A stretch of 64,000 nucleotides of DNA. Source: Microbispora rosea (GTDB lineage: Bacteria > Actinomycetota > Actinomycetes > Streptosporangiales > Streptosporangiaceae). The notes under the pieces were generated by a model. It was not told where the DNA came from. It made no database searches and saw only the letters and a program-made list of their open reading frames with translations. Position 1 is the first letter of the stretch; each line of letters opens with the position of its first letter. This document shows positions 36,656 to 46,159 of the stretch, in pieces. The stretch is taken from positions 1 to 64,000 of the forward strand of contig NZ_FTNI01000028.1 of NCBI RefSeq assembly GCF_900156315.1. Direction: 5' to 3'. The position numbers were made by a program, and so were the translations under genes.

Positions 36656-39600
36656 ACCGGTGCTCCTCCTCGTGCCCATTCCTTGTCCCAGTCGCCACGC
36701 AGGTCGGTGGCGGCGAAGTCGCCAAAGTCCATGTCGCGGAAGGGGTCCACGACATACCGGACTTCGTCATGCTCAGGTACGTCCGGATGCACGTTTACCA
36801 GTGCGAGCCGAAAGTTCTGGCCGGAGTTCTTACCTGTCAGGACTTCCGTACGTGTGACGTGGAAGTCCTTCGAACCGTTTACACGGCCTTTCACTTCGAT
36901 GAAAATCCAGTGCCCGTCGACCGTTTTCGAGCGGACGTCGTAGCCGGGGTTGTTATGCGGCATTTCCTCGGGAATGCGGCCCAGCTTCCGCTCCTCCGCG
37001 AGCACCCGATTGACGGCCCGCCGCTCGGTCTCGGCCGTGTCCCGCGCGTACGCCTCGGGTGGGCCCTCGCGCAGGCCTCCCAACCGGTCGAGCAGGCCTT
37101 GCGGGACGACCAGCGCGCCCCCGGCCACCCGTGGTGGCCTGACCTGCAGCAGCTCCGTCCGGTTGAGGTCGTCCATCCGGCGCTTGAGCCGTGACTCCAG
37201 TTCGCGGGCCCGCCGGTAGGCGGTCTCGGGGCGGATCTTCAACGTCTTGCCCACCTGCTCGGCGTCGAGCAGGTCTGCGTGCCGGGCGTCCCAGTAGTTG
37301 ATCTCCTGGAGCAGACGCTGCCGGACGAACCGTCGGGTCCGTTCGGTCTCGGCGGAGACGCGTGCCCGCAGGTCGTCCACGAACGACGCCAGACCGTTCT
37401 CGATCGCCCAGCCGATGGCGAGGTCCTCTATGCCGCCCGCCAGCCAGCTCTCCGCGAGGACTCCGGCGACCAGCCGCCGCTCCGCCTCCAAGGCCGGCGC
37501 GTAGTCGAGGTACAGTGCGGCGCCCGCCGTACGCGCGGACAACCTGCCGATCTCGACGAAGTCGAACCGCTTGCTGACGACCTGGTCGTGCCCGTCGGCG
37601 ATCTCCTGGGAGACCGCCACCAGCACGTGCGGCTCCTCGGCAATGTCCCGCCGGTCGACCAGCACCGCGCCCTGCTTGAGCTGCGTGCCGTACCGGTCGA
37701 TGACCAACGAGATGACCGCGTCGAGCAGCGGGTGACCGGGAGCGAGCAGGTCGGCGCGGGGCATACCCGCCGGCCGCACCAGTTCGCGGTCGAACGTGAC
37801 CCGCTCGTAGCGGCGCAGCACCGGCACGCCCACCCGGATCTGCCGGTCGTGCTCGACCAGGTCACCGGGCACGTGCGTGATCTCGTACCGACCTGACTCA
37901 CGCTCCTTGATGCGCCCCCCGAGCAGTGTGAACGCCGCGATGAAGAACGCCTTGATGTAGTGCGGCTGCAGCCGCCGGGCGCGGGCCTCGTCCATGCGCA
38001 GCCGCCACTCGGCCACGTCGGTCTCGTCGAGCCTGTGGTGCTCCAGGGCCCGCTCGGCCATCAGCTTGTCGAGGCCCTCCCCCACCGAAGCGTCGATGAC
38101 CTGGTTGAGCCGGTCGCGCACCTCGGGCTGGTCGCCGTACTGGATGGCCTCCATGAGCAGCTTGCGCAGCGGCTCGCCCTGGAACGCCTCGCCGAGGACG
38201 TCGAAGACCTTGCCCTTGTACGCGCGGCGCTGCTCGTCGATCTTGTCAAGCAGCCGGCGGAAGACCGCGCCCTCGCGGGTGTCCTCGGCCACGAGGTTCC
38301 ACAGGTGGCAGACCTCGGTCTGGCCGATGCGGTGGATGCGGCCGAAGCGCTGCTCGATCCGGTTCGGGTTCCACGGCAGGTCGTAGTTGACCATGAGGTG
38401 GGCGCGCTGGAGGTTGAGACCTTCGCCCGCGGCATCGGTGGCGACGAGGACACGGCAGTCCTTGTCCTGGGTGAACAGCTCTTTGATGCGCCGACGCTGG
38501 TCGCGGGAGACGCCGCCGTGGATGGCGACCACGGCCTCCTCCCAGCCGAGCAGGCCGCGAATGCGCTCCACGAGGTATTCGAGCGTGTCTTTGTGTTCGG
38601 TGAAGATGATCAGCTTGCGTGGGCTGCCGTCGTCGTCCCGGATCAGGGCGTTGCTCTGCAGCAGCTCCGACAGCTCGGTCCACTTGCGGTCGGTGCCGGA
38701 GTTCCGCACGCGGCGGGCCACCTCGACCAGGTCGACGAGGATGGCCAGCTCCTTGTCGAGCTCGGCGATCGTCTGGGCGGTCGTCGCCGCGTCCACGACG
38801 TCGTCCTCGATCTGCTCCAGCTCGCCGCTCGGCAGGTCGTCGAGGTCGGAGTCGAGGTCGCCGACGTCCTTGCCCAGCATGGCGGCCAGGCGCCCCTTGA
38901 GCTGCCCCTCCATCGGGCTGCCCTGGGTGGCCAGCTCGTGACGGAGCTGCTGGAGGCGCTTGTGGCGTCGTTCGAGCGACTTGAGGATCGCCTCGGGGCT
39001 GGATGCGAGGCGGCGCTGCAGCACGGTGAGCGCGAAGCCGACCGTGTTGCCGCGCCGGCCCTCACCCTGCGCGGCGAGCTGCTGAGCCCTGCCCATCTGC
39101 TCACGGACGTATTCAGTGACGACCTCGTACAGCTCACGCTCGGCGGGCGACAGGAAGTACGGGACAGTGTAGGCGCGGCGCTCGGGGAAGAGCGGCTTGC
39201 CCTCGAAGGTGAGCAGGTCCTCCTTGACCATGCGGCGCATCAGGCCGTTGGTGTCGGCCGAGCTGATGCCCTCGCGATACTTGCCCTCGAACCGGTCGGA
39301 GTCGAGCAGGCCCATGAAGAGCTGGAAGTCGGCCTCGTTGCCGGCGTGCGGGGTGGCGGTCATCAGCAGCAGATGGCGCGCGTGGCGGCCGAGCAGCTCG
39401 CCGAGCTGGTAGCGCCTGGTCTTCTTCAGCTCGTCGCCGAAGTAGTGGGCCGACATCCGGTGGGCCTCGTCGACCACGACGAGATCCCAGTCGCTCTGCT
39501 TAAGTTGCTCCTGCAGCTCCTCGTTGCGGGAGAGCTGGTCCATGCGGGCGATGAGCAGCGGGTAGCGCTCGAAGACGCTCTGGTCGAGCTGCGCCTCGGC

Positions 39601-40164
39601 GAGCTGGCGGGTGAGCAGCTCGAATCGGAGGCCGAACTTCTCCTGCAGTTCCTCTTGCCACTGCTCGACCAGCCCGCCCGGCGCGACAACCATGCATCGT
39701 TCCAAGTCACCCCGGAGCATTAGCTCCTTCATGTACAGACCGGCCATGATGGTCTTGCCAGCACCGGGGTCGTCCGCCAGCACGAAGCGCAGCGGGGTGC
39801 GGTTGATCAGCTCGCCGTACACCGCCTGGATCTGGTGCGGCAGCGGCTCCAGGTCGCTGGTCGTGACGGCGAGCATCGGGTCGAACCTGGCGGCCATGCG
39901 GATCCGCAGCGCCTCGGCGGCGAGCTTGAACAGCGCACCGTCGGCGTCGAACCCGTATTCGGCTGATGCCTTGCGCAGCATCAGCCGCGACTCGTGGTCG
40001 CGGTAGAGGAGCTGGTCTTCGACCCGGCCGGTGCTCATCCGGTAGGTCAGGTTGACCGCGTTCGACCCGTACCACTTCACGGCGACGACGCTCACGTCGT
40101 CCCCAGGGACCACTCCGCTGACCACTGCGCCGGGAGTCAGCTGCTCAAGCCTGACGCCCGTCAC
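36652..40164 (-). CDS. DrmD-like SNF2-family helicase with C-terminal DUF3883
   Basis: The protein has about 1170 residues. An N-terminal strand-rich cap (LEQLTPGAVVSGVVPGDDV) precedes a SNF2 motor: Walker A DPGAGKT (about 132-138), DEAH in VVVDEAHRM, the TATPH motif III, and RFGRIHRIGQ as motif VI. The C-terminal 130 residues match DUF3883 (NPGYDVRSK...WIFIEVKGR), a nuclease-like fold often in defence helicases. This resembles DrmD of class 1 DISARM, which also pairs with an adenine methylase. The GTG at 40164 has GAGGG 4 bases upstream; the GTG at 40197 is an alternative. It is the first gene of the block, with a candidate promoter at 40244-40272. Confidence 0.88.
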   Translation of the reverse strand: MTGVRLEQLTPGAVVSGVVPGDDVSVVAVKWYGSNAVNLTYRMSTGRVEDQLLYRDHESRLMLRKASAEYGFDADGALFKLAAEALRIRMAARFDPMLAVTTSDLEPLPHQIQAVYGELINRTPLRFVLADDPGAGKTIMAGLYMKELMLRGDLERCMVVAPGGLVEQWQEELQEKFGLRFELLTRQLAEAQLDQSVFERYPLLIARMDQLSRNEELQEQLKQSDWDLVVVDEAHRMSAHYFGDELKKTRRYQLGELLGRHARHLLLMTATPHAGNEADFQLFMGLLDSDRFEGKYREGISSADTNGLMRRMVKEDLLTFEGKPLFPERRAYTVPYFLSPAERELYEVVTEYVREQMGRAQQLAAQGEGRRGNTVGFALTVLQRRLASSPEAILKSLERRHKRLQQLRHELATQGSPMEGQLKGRLAAMLGKDVGDLDSDLDDLPSGELEQIEDDVVDAATTAQTIAELDKELAILVDLVEVARRVRNSGTDRKWTELSELLQSNALIRDDDGSPRKLIIFTEHKDTLEYLVERIRGLLGWEEAVVAIHGGVSRDQRRRIKELFTQDKDCRVLVATDAAGEGLNLQRAHLMVNYDLPWNPNRIEQRFGRIHRIGQTEVCHLWNLVAEDTREGAVFRRLLDKIDEQRRAYKGKVFDVLGEAFQGEPLRKLLMEAIQYGDQPEVRDRLNQVIDASVGEGLDKLMAERALEHHRLDETDVAEWRLRMDEARARRLQPHYIKAFFIAAFTLLGGRIKERESGRYEITHVPGDLVEHDRQIRVGVPVLRRYERVTFDRELVRPAGMPRADLLAPGHPLLDAVISLVIDRYGTQLKQGAVLVDRRDIAEEPHVLVAVSQEIADGHDQVVSKRFDFVEIGRLSARTAGAALYLDYAPALEAERRLVAGVLAESWLAGGIEDLAIGWAIENGLASFVDDLRARVSAETERTRRFVRQRLLQEINYWDARHADLLDAEQVGKTLKIRPETAYRRARELESRLKRRMDDLNRTELLQVRPPRVAGGALVVPQGLLDRLGGLREGPPEAYARDTAETERRAVNRVLAEERKLGRIPEEMPHNNPGYDVRSKTVDGHWIFIEVKGRVNGSKDFHVTRTEVLTGKNSGQNFRLALVNVHPDVPEHDEVRYVVDPFRDMDFGDFAATDLRGDWDKEWARGGAPV

Positions 40165-40243
40165 TTTGCCCTCGCCGGCAACGGTCGCGGCCGACACTTC
40201 ACGAAATTGCCAGCCTTTCCACGAAAATCGTAAGAAGATAAAT

Positions 40244-40272
40244 TTTCTACATCGTGTCGCACTTTTGCGCAA
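40244..40272 (-). promoter_or_regulatory. Candidate promoter of the DISARM-like operon
   Basis: On the minus strand TTGCGC (40272-40267) and TAGAAA (40249-40244) are separated by 17 bp. A start site near 40237 would lie 40-75 bp before the possible GTG starts of the DrmD-like gene. Confidence 0.5.
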
Positions 40273-40334
40273 TAGCTTAGTTAGTGACGCTAAGGAACGA
40301 ATCCGGACAAAACGCCCCTGGATGTCAAAATGTG

Positions 40335-40355
40335 ACACCAACCCTTTGGGTTGGT
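40335..40355. repeat. Perfect inverted repeat before the DISARM-like operon
   Basis: CACCAACCC-TTT-GGGTTGGTG is a perfect 9-bp dyad with a 3-nt loop. On the minus strand it is followed by TCACATTTTGACAT. It may terminate the kinase transcript, or serve as an operator about 65 bp upstream of the candidate -35 box. Confidence 0.55.
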
Positions 40356-40526
40356 GCAGCCACAACGCAGCCGATGGCTCAAGCGGAGCCTTGTGGGCCA
40401 CTCGAACGAAAGGTCAAACGCGAGTAAATCTACCTCGGAGACGACCGGAACACAAGAGCTATCTGTGGACTGCGTTCACAGGAATGCGATGGCCGGTGGA
40501 GCTTGGGGCCCTACTGCAACTGGCCC

Positions 40527-42098
40527 TCATATCGCCAGGCGACTCAGGCTTTCCCGCACCTTTATGGCTATCGGATGGTTCGGGCCGTAGAGCCGAGTTA
40601 GGTCGTCGAGCAGCCCAGCCAGCGTCGTTCGTGCTCGCTCCGTGTCACCCGCGCCGAGTTGCATGAGCCCGATCTGCTGCCTCAGTTCCAACGGGCGCGA
40701 GTCGTCCGCACCATAGGCCGTCTGTTCGTCGGTGAGCAGGGCCTGGAGCAGGCGCAGTGCCTCGCCTGTCTGTCCCATCAGCGCACGGCACGTCGCCTCT
40801 CGCTGCCGGCAGTGGAAGACGCGGTCATCGTCCGGACCGTAGACCTGGGTCAGGTCGACATGGAGTTCGGCGAAGGCGGGAGCGGCTCGGCGATAGTCCC
40901 CGCCCTCGAAGAGGAGCCTCGCCATCTCGAAGCGAAGACTGAGCACATCCGGATCCTCGACGCCGAGCACCTGCGTCGCCGGTGCCGCGACGGCATCGAG
41001 CACCTCGAAGGCTTGGCCGTACCGTGCTTCTCGTACCAGGGAGTCGGCTTCCCTACGGGCTTCTTGGATGTCTGACCGGCTGAAGTTTTCCATCCCCTGG
41101 GCCTGCGATGTCTCTGGTACCGCAGGTTCGGCTGTCGGCGGCGCCTGATGGGGGGCAGCACCGGCGTGGCCGTCGATGCTTGCCGCGACCTGGGTGTAGA
41201 TACGAGCCGGCTCGTATGCCCGATCTACGGTGCCGGGAAGCGATCTGACGCCGGACATGAAGGGGAGCAGCCGACTGTAGACGGTGAGGGCCTGCGCCGG
41301 CCGATCTTCCGCTCGCTTCTCCAGCAGTTGCAGCACCAGCCGGTCCAGTTCAGGAGGAACGTCGGACCGACGTTCCCGGACAGGTGGAGCGGTTTCGTTC
41401 ACCTGTCTCTCGAAGATCCGATATTCACTGGGACCGTCATAGAGCCGCCGTCCGGTGAGCATCTCGTGAAGGACGAGGCCGAGCGCATAGAGATCGCTTT
41501 GCGGACCGACGGTTGCGCCGCGGACCTGTTCAGGGCTCATGTAGGCGGGTGTGCCGAGGATCGTCCCGGTCCGGGTGAGCCTGGACATTTCGGGATCGTG
41601 GAACATAGCGAGACCGAAGTCGAGCACCTTCACGCTGCTCTCGCGGGTAAGCATGAGGTTCGACGGCTTGAGGTCCCGGTGGAGGATGCCTCGCTCGTGG
41701 GCCGCGCAGAGCACCGCGGTGATCTGGGCGCCCATCGCCGCGACCCAGTTGACGGGCAGAGGATGGTGCTCGCTCAAGACGTCATCCATCGTGACCCCGT
41801 CCACGAACTGCATCACGATGAAAGGGCGGGGCTCCGCCTGCGATTCGTCGAGGACATCGACATCGTAGATGGTCGGAGTGCCGGGATGCTCGAGCCTGGC
41901 CATGACTCGGGCCTCGTGCAGGAAGCGTTTCACGAGACTCTCGTCCGGACGGCTGTGAGGGAAGCGGATGAGTTTGACAGCGACTCTACGGTCCAGCTTC
42001 TGGTCGTATCCCGCGTAGACCTCACCCATCCCGCCTGGGCCCAAAGGTAGGTCGTCAAGCTCGTAGCGGTTGCCGATGACCCTTCGTCCCGCCGCCAC
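40527..42098 (-). CDS. Cytosolic Ser/Thr protein kinase with TPR-like C-terminus
   Basis: This 523-residue Hanks-type kinase has a glycine loop (GPGGMGEVY), the VAVKL lysine, [13 protein letters not shown] and the [10 protein letters not shown] activation segment, all intact in the first 270 residues. A proline/alanine-rich linker (about 290-350) leads to a C-terminal helical repeat region (about 350-520) resembling TPRs ([46 protein letters not shown]). There is no membrane segment, so it acts in the cytosol. The GTG at 42098 has GGAGG 5 bases upstream. It follows the methylase gene by 94 bp on the same strand. TPR tails usually recruit substrates; the target is unknown. Confidence 0.88.
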   Translation of the reverse strand: MAAGRRVIGNRYELDDLPLGPGGMGEVYAGYDQKLDRRVAVKLIRFPHSRPDESLVKRFLHEARVMARLEHPGTPTIYDVDVLDESQAEPRPFIVMQFVDGVTMDDVLSEHHPLPVNWVAAMGAQITAVLCAAHERGILHRDLKPSNLMLTRESSVKVLDFGLAMFHDPEMSRLTRTGTILGTPAYMSPEQVRGATVGPQSDLYALGLVLHEMLTGRRLYDGPSEYRIFERQVNETAPPVRERRSDVPPELDRLVLQLLEKRAEDRPAQALTVYSRLLPFMSGVRSLPGTVDRAYEPARIYTQVAASIDGHAGAAPHQAPPTAEPAVPETSQAQGMENFSRSDIQEARREADSLVREARYGQAFEVLDAVAAPATQVLGVEDPDVLSLRFEMARLLFEGGDYRRAAPAFAELHVDLTQVYGPDDDRVFHCRQREATCRALMGQTGEALRLLQALLTDEQTAYGADDSRPLELRQQIGLMQLGAGDTERARTTLAGLLDDLTRLYGPNHPIAIKVRESLSRLAI

Positions 42099-42192
42099 TC
42101 GCCCTCCCGGAGATCGTCTTCGGGGGCAAAGCTACACCGGCTACCGTTCTTCGGGCAGCGGAGAATGACCGCTGTCAGAGCTGAAGTTCGGT

Positions 42193-44046
42193 CTATCCCG
42201 GCGGCGGGCTGAGCTCGCCTGTGCCGAAACCTTTGACGATGGCGGCGGCGGTGACGCGGCCGGCGATGTCGAGATTTCGGAGCTCGTCTTCGAACTCGAA
42301 GACTTTCCGGAAGGCCTCGCCGTAGCGCCGCTGCTCCTCGATGGGCATACGCGGGACCAGCACCCGACGCGGGTCGAATCGGCTGATGCTCGATTGGGAG
42401 CCGCTGCCTGGCCCGGTGGAGGTCGTCCTCAGGAAGCCCGCGAGGAAGTACGCGTCGATCCGTTGTAGGTCGGGCCGTAGGAGGGTCAGCCGCGGGCCGA
42501 GCACGATCCCCTTCTCCGTGACGACTCTCACCGCGAACTCGCCTGCTCTGGCGGCTACGACGACATCACCCGGTTCTGTGATGACGCGGTCGTCCGGCTG
42601 GGTGCGAGACTGCGGTGTGCTTCCGGAGAACAGGTCCTGGTCGGTGATGACGAGGTCGCCCGATCCGGATATGTCGAAACGTCCAGAGCTGAACACCTTG
42701 ATCGCCCCGGCCCGCTCCACCTCGGCGAGATCGACCGAGGGCATCGTCTTGGCCGGAGCGGGAACGGCTTCGGGGACCATCGTGGTCAACCGCTCCAGGC
42801 GTTGGAGCAGCTGTTCGCGGACCGCCGGGAACTGCTGTGCCGACGCCTGGTCTTCCACACTCACGTGCCGGCCGGGGGTGAGGTCGACGTTCTCGTCCAT
42901 CAACTCGATGATGGGGACGGCACACGCCGGCCCTGCTTGGTCCGTCCGTTGCCCGGGGGCGGAACGGAACTCCTGCCAGCGGTCTGCGATCTCGTCGAAG
43001 GTCTCCGGCTCGGCCTCGGCCATGAGAACGTGGGATGGCACCGGGTCGCCGTCGGCCGGCCTGCGGAGGACCCACAGGTGCAGGGGAAGGCCCGTGCCCA
43101 CACCCATCCTCGACGGCAGGCCGATGACCGCCTGCACTGTCCCCTGCCGGAGGAGATTGCTCCTGATCCGCCGGCCGGACCGGCGGTTGGCGGCCACGGC
43201 GGGCATCAGCAAGACGGCGATGCCGCCAGGTTTCAGGTGTGCCAGGGCGTGTTGCACCCACGCGAGCTCTGATTCGGCCTTGGGCGGCAGCCCGTACGCC
43301 CAGCGGGGGTCACTGGCCAGGTCGTCGTATCCCCAGTTGCGCTCGTTGAACGGCGGGTGGCACAGCACGGCATCGACGGTGAGATCGGGCCAGGAGTCGC
43401 AGCGCAGGGAGTCACCGGTCCCCACCGATCCCTCGATCTGCGCCAGAGCCAGACGTGTCCGGGCGAGACGTGCGACGGTGTCGTCCGCCTCCTGACCGTA
43501 TGCGTGGTCCAGGTGGCGGATCGTGGTGAGGAGTGTCCCGAGACCGCATGCGGGGTCGAGGACGGATCGGACGTCCGGGCCGGCCAGCCTCGCCATGAAC
43601 TCCGCGATCTCCGGCGGCGTCTCGAACAGGCGGCGGGAGTGGACGTCGGCGTAGCGATCGAGAAGGAACCGGGCCACCTCGGCACTTCCCTGCTCCTCGG
43701 CGAGCTCCTGCAGCAGCCGCCAGGCGGGAGCGGCGACGAGACGGCGTTTCCCCTGGCCCAGCAGGAGCTCGGTGGCCTCGGCGACCACCGCTCCCAGGTG
43801 CAGGTCGTCGGCGGCGTTCCTGATCTGCTGCCAGGCGCGTTCCCTGAGCGGCACCTCCTCGACCTTGCCCTGGTGGAGAAGCCACTCCTCCACGGCCTTG
43901 AGCGAGAACGTGGGGCTGGTCGCAGTGCCGCCGACTGGTGCCGGGAAGTCCTCGTACCGCTTACGCCAATTACTCACGGCCGCGCGGCCGACGCCGACCA
44001 TTCTGGCGATATCGGCCGCGGTGACGGTCGCCTCGTCCCCCGCCAT
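42193..44046 (-). CDS. Type I-like N6-DNA methylase with HTH and specificity-like tail
   Basis: The 617-residue protein begins with a winged/HTH segment (TAADIARMVGVGRAAVSNWRKR, residues about 9-30), followed by an HsdM-like N-terminal helical bundle and a SAM-binding fold (motif I DPACGLGTLL, about 164-173). Motif IV reads CHPPF (229-233), so the usual Asn/Asp is His. The last 200 residues (SGSGDLVITDQDLFSG...RRVLVPRMPIEEQRRYGEAF) look like one HsdS target-recognition half. No HsdR is nearby. The ATG at 44046 is favoured by AGGAGG 6 bases upstream; an earlier GTG at 44109 overlaps the kinase stop (GTGA), so coupling is possible. It may be a modification enzyme or a DNA-binding regulator. Confidence 0.8.
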   Translation of the reverse strand: MAGDEATVTAADIARMVGVGRAAVSNWRKRYEDFPAPVGGTATSPTFSLKAVEEWLLHQGKVEEVPLRERAWQQIRNAADDLHLGAVVAEATELLLGQGKRRLVAAPAWRLLQELAEEQGSAEVARFLLDRYADVHSRRLFETPPEIAEFMARLAGPDVRSVLDPACGLGTLLTTIRHLDHAYGQEADDTVARLARTRLALAQIEGSVGTGDSLRCDSWPDLTVDAVLCHPPFNERNWGYDDLASDPRWAYGLPPKAESELAWVQHALAHLKPGGIAVLLMPAVAANRRSGRRIRSNLLRQGTVQAVIGLPSRMGVGTGLPLHLWVLRRPADGDPVPSHVLMAEAEPETFDEIADRWQEFRSAPGQRTDQAGPACAVPIIELMDENVDLTPGRHVSVEDQASAQQFPAVREQLLQRLERLTTMVPEAVPAPAKTMPSVDLAEVERAGAIKVFSSGRFDISGSGDLVITDQDLFSGSTPQSRTQPDDRVITEPGDVVVAARAGEFAVRVVTEKGIVLGPRLTLLRPDLQRIDAYFLAGFLRTTSTGPGSGSQSSISRFDPRRVLVPRMPIEEQRRYGEAFRKVFEFEDELRNLDIAGRVTAAAIVKGFGTGELSPPPG

Positions 44047-44105
44047 CATCGGCCTCCTCATCGTTCCCGGCTCGCGAGCCTCGCCGAGAGTTACGTGTAT
44101 GGCGT

Positions 44106-45953
44106 TCACAGTTTAGCGGCATGCTTGTAGCCCCTGAGGTCCGCCGAAGCGATGATCTTCTGGTAGCCCTTCTCGTCCTCCGGATGGGCGCTCAGCACGT
44201 AGAAGGCCACCTTCGACTGCGGCAGATACCAGATCATCATCGTGTACACGAGGTTGACCTCGCAGGCGACCTGCCACTCCCGGTAGTACGCCTTCCTGCC
44301 GTCACGCATCTTCGCCAGCCCGGAGTGGACGAGCCGTGAGGCATAGGGATCGATGCCGTAGTACAGCCCCGCCTCTCCCTCGTCCTCCGAGTTCGATCCG
44401 TAGGGATCGCGGAGCACGCCCCCTCCCGTCAGGCAGGGCACGTGCTCCCCCCACATGAAGCCGAATTCGGAGTCCTCGATGCCGAAGCCCGGCCAGCCGT
44501 CCTTCGTCGACGTGAGAGCGATGGCCATGGAATCGGGACGGCAGAAGAAGTCCCAGGGACCGTCCACTCCCCCTGACCGGGGAGACTCCACGCAGGCCCG
44601 ATCGTCGCCGTCGGTCGTCATCCGCCAGCCCTCGGGGAGCGTCAGCGAGACGCCCTTGAAGGACACCCTCCTGCCCGTCGCTTCCGGCTTCTTACTCTTC
44701 TTCGGGCTCTCCGTCAGTGTCGCGGTGACCGTGGCCGACGTGACGGGGACCGGCGTGGCGGGGACCCGCACCTGGGAAGCAGGCGCTGACTGCGGGACGA
44801 CGGGGATGGAGCGCTCCGAGGCGGACGTGGCGATGATGGCGGTCACAGTGATCAGGGTGACCGCGGCCGCGGTCGCCACGTAGGCGTGGATCCAGGACGC
44901 TCCGGATCGCCGGGCGGCGACCGTCACCGGTGCGGAGTCGGCTCCGGAAACAGGCGCAGGACCGGCCGGCGCGGCAGCGGACTCGACCGTCGCCGGAGCG
45001 GTCACCGACTCATCCGACTGCAGGAGCCTGGTCGGCGAAGCGGGAGCGACGCGTACCTCGGGCCAGTCGGGCGTCTCGTGCGGCGGCAGCACCCAGGTCC
45101 GCTGGATGAACGAGGTGACGTCGCCCGGCCCCGTCTCGGGCTCCTCGCCCTGCCAGATCTCCGTCACCGCCGCGAGGACGTCGGCCGCGGCGGGCCGCTC
45201 TGCGGGATCCTTGGCCAGTGCCCGGCCCACGAGGTCACGCAGGTCCTCCGGCACGACCTGGAGGTCGGGGGTCTCCTCGCGCACCCGGTAGGCCAGCACC
45301 TCGGGACGGCCGGTGCCGTACGGCGGCTCGCCCGTGGTCGCGTACAGCACCAGCAGCCCCCAGCCGTAGATGTCGGCCGGCGTGCCGGCATGCCCGTCGC
45401 CGTACTCCTCGGGGCTGATCCACCCGGGCGAGCCGATCAGCGTGCCGGTGTGCGTCATCGAGGTGGAGTCGAGGACCTTGGCGATGCCGAAGTCGATGAG
45501 CCGGGGACCCCGCGGCGAGAGGATCACATTCGGCGGCTTGAGATCGCGGTGCACGACCCCGGCGGCGTGCATGGCCACGAGCGCCTCCGCCACCCCGGCG
45601 GCAAGGCCGTACAGCGCGTCGCCGGTCAGCGGCCCCTCGGCCTGCACGTGCTGTTCCAACGTGGGCCCGGGGATGAACTCCGTGGCCAGCCACGGGCGCT
45701 CAGTGCCGGGGTCGGAGTCGAGCACACGGGCGAGACAGGCTCCCTCGACTCCGGCGAGTACGGAGGTCTCCCTGCTGAAGCGGCGCCGGAACTCGAGGTC
45801 GACCGACAGGGCCTCATGGACGAGCTTGACCGCGACACGCCGACCGGAGCCGTCCACGGCCGCGTAGACAACCCCCATGCCGCCCGCACCGAGACGGCCG
45901 ACCACCAGGTATGGGCCGATCCGGTGGGGATCGCCCGTCAACAACGGCTGCAC
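44106..45953 (-). CDS. Membrane-anchored Ser/Thr kinase with extracytoplasmic sensor
   Basis: This 615-residue receptor kinase has an intact Hanks domain in residues about 12-265 (GAGGMGVVY, VAVKL, HRDLKPPN, DFGIA, GSPGWISPEE). A proline/alanine-rich juxtamembrane part leads to one transmembrane helix near 352-375 (YVATAAAVTLITVTAIIAT). The outside part of about 210 residues has a Ser/Thr-rich stalk and a globular domain with several cysteines (RACVESP, FFCRPD, PCLTGG, VACEV), likely disulfide-bonded. The GTG at 45953 has GGAGGG a few bases upstream. It is first in the unit kinase - methylase - kinase, and it is divergent from the gene at 46160. Confidence 0.88.
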   Translation of the reverse strand: MQPLLTGDPHRIGPYLVVGRLGAGGMGVVYAAVDGSGRRVAVKLVHEALSVDLEFRRRFSRETSVLAGVEGACLARVLDSDPGTERPWLATEFIPGPTLEQHVQAEGPLTGDALYGLAAGVAEALVAMHAAGVVHRDLKPPNVILSPRGPRLIDFGIAKVLDSTSMTHTGTLIGSPGWISPEEYGDGHAGTPADIYGWGLLVLYATTGEPPYGTGRPEVLAYRVREETPDLQVVPEDLRDLVGRALAKDPAERPAAADVLAAVTEIWQGEEPETGPGDVTSFIQRTWVLPPHETPDWPEVRVAPASPTRLLQSDESVTAPATVESAAAPAGPAPVSGADSAPVTVAARRSGASWIHAYVATAAAVTLITVTAIIATSASERSIPVVPQSAPASQVRVPATPVPVTSATVTATLTESPKKSKKPEATGRRVSFKGVSLTLPEGWRMTTDGDDRACVESPRSGGVDGPWDFFCRPDSMAIALTSTKDGWPGFGIEDSEFGFMWGEHVPCLTGGGVLRDPYGSNSEDEGEAGLYYGIDPYASRLVHSGLAKMRDGRKAYYREWQVACEVNLVYTMMIWYLPQSKVAFYVLSAHPEDEKGYQKIIASADLRGYKHAAKL

Positions 45954-46159
45954 GCACCCTCCGTGCTGATGTCAGAAGGCGCGACCAGTTCGAGCGGATT
46001 CACCGCTTCATGCGCCGCAAGAAACATGCCACAGGAGCATTCCGCGCGCAACGTTGAATCAACTTGTGTGCCTAGTTCACAACATGCTTTACTTGCGGCA
46101 GTCCTCGTTCACACCCCCGCCGCGGACTCCCGGCCGGCAACGACGAAGAAGGCCTCTCC
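45954..46159. promoter_or_regulatory. Divergent promoter region
   Basis: This 206-bp gap separates divergent genes, so it must contain promoters for both. Near 46068-46083 TTGTG...CACAA forms a dyad that overlaps TTGTGT and TAGTTC hexamers. No confident box assignment is made. Confidence 0.4.

Larger units (their letters stand above)
40198..40526. other. Intergenic region ahead of the DISARM-like block
   Basis: About 330 bp with A+T-rich stretches. It contains a candidate minus-strand promoter (40244-40272) and a perfect palindromic hairpin at 40335-40355. No gene is supported here. Transcription of the kinase gene ending at 40527 also enters this region. Confidence 0.6.

Noticed and set aside
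37960-39723. Plus-strand open frame of 587 codons
   Set aside because: Antisense of the SNF2 helicase motor region; the helicase motifs on the minus strand are unambiguous.
11378-40164. Canonical DISARM
   Set aside because: No DrmC-type phospholipase D nuclease and no separate DrmA and DrmB genes are found, so only DISARM-like is claimed.
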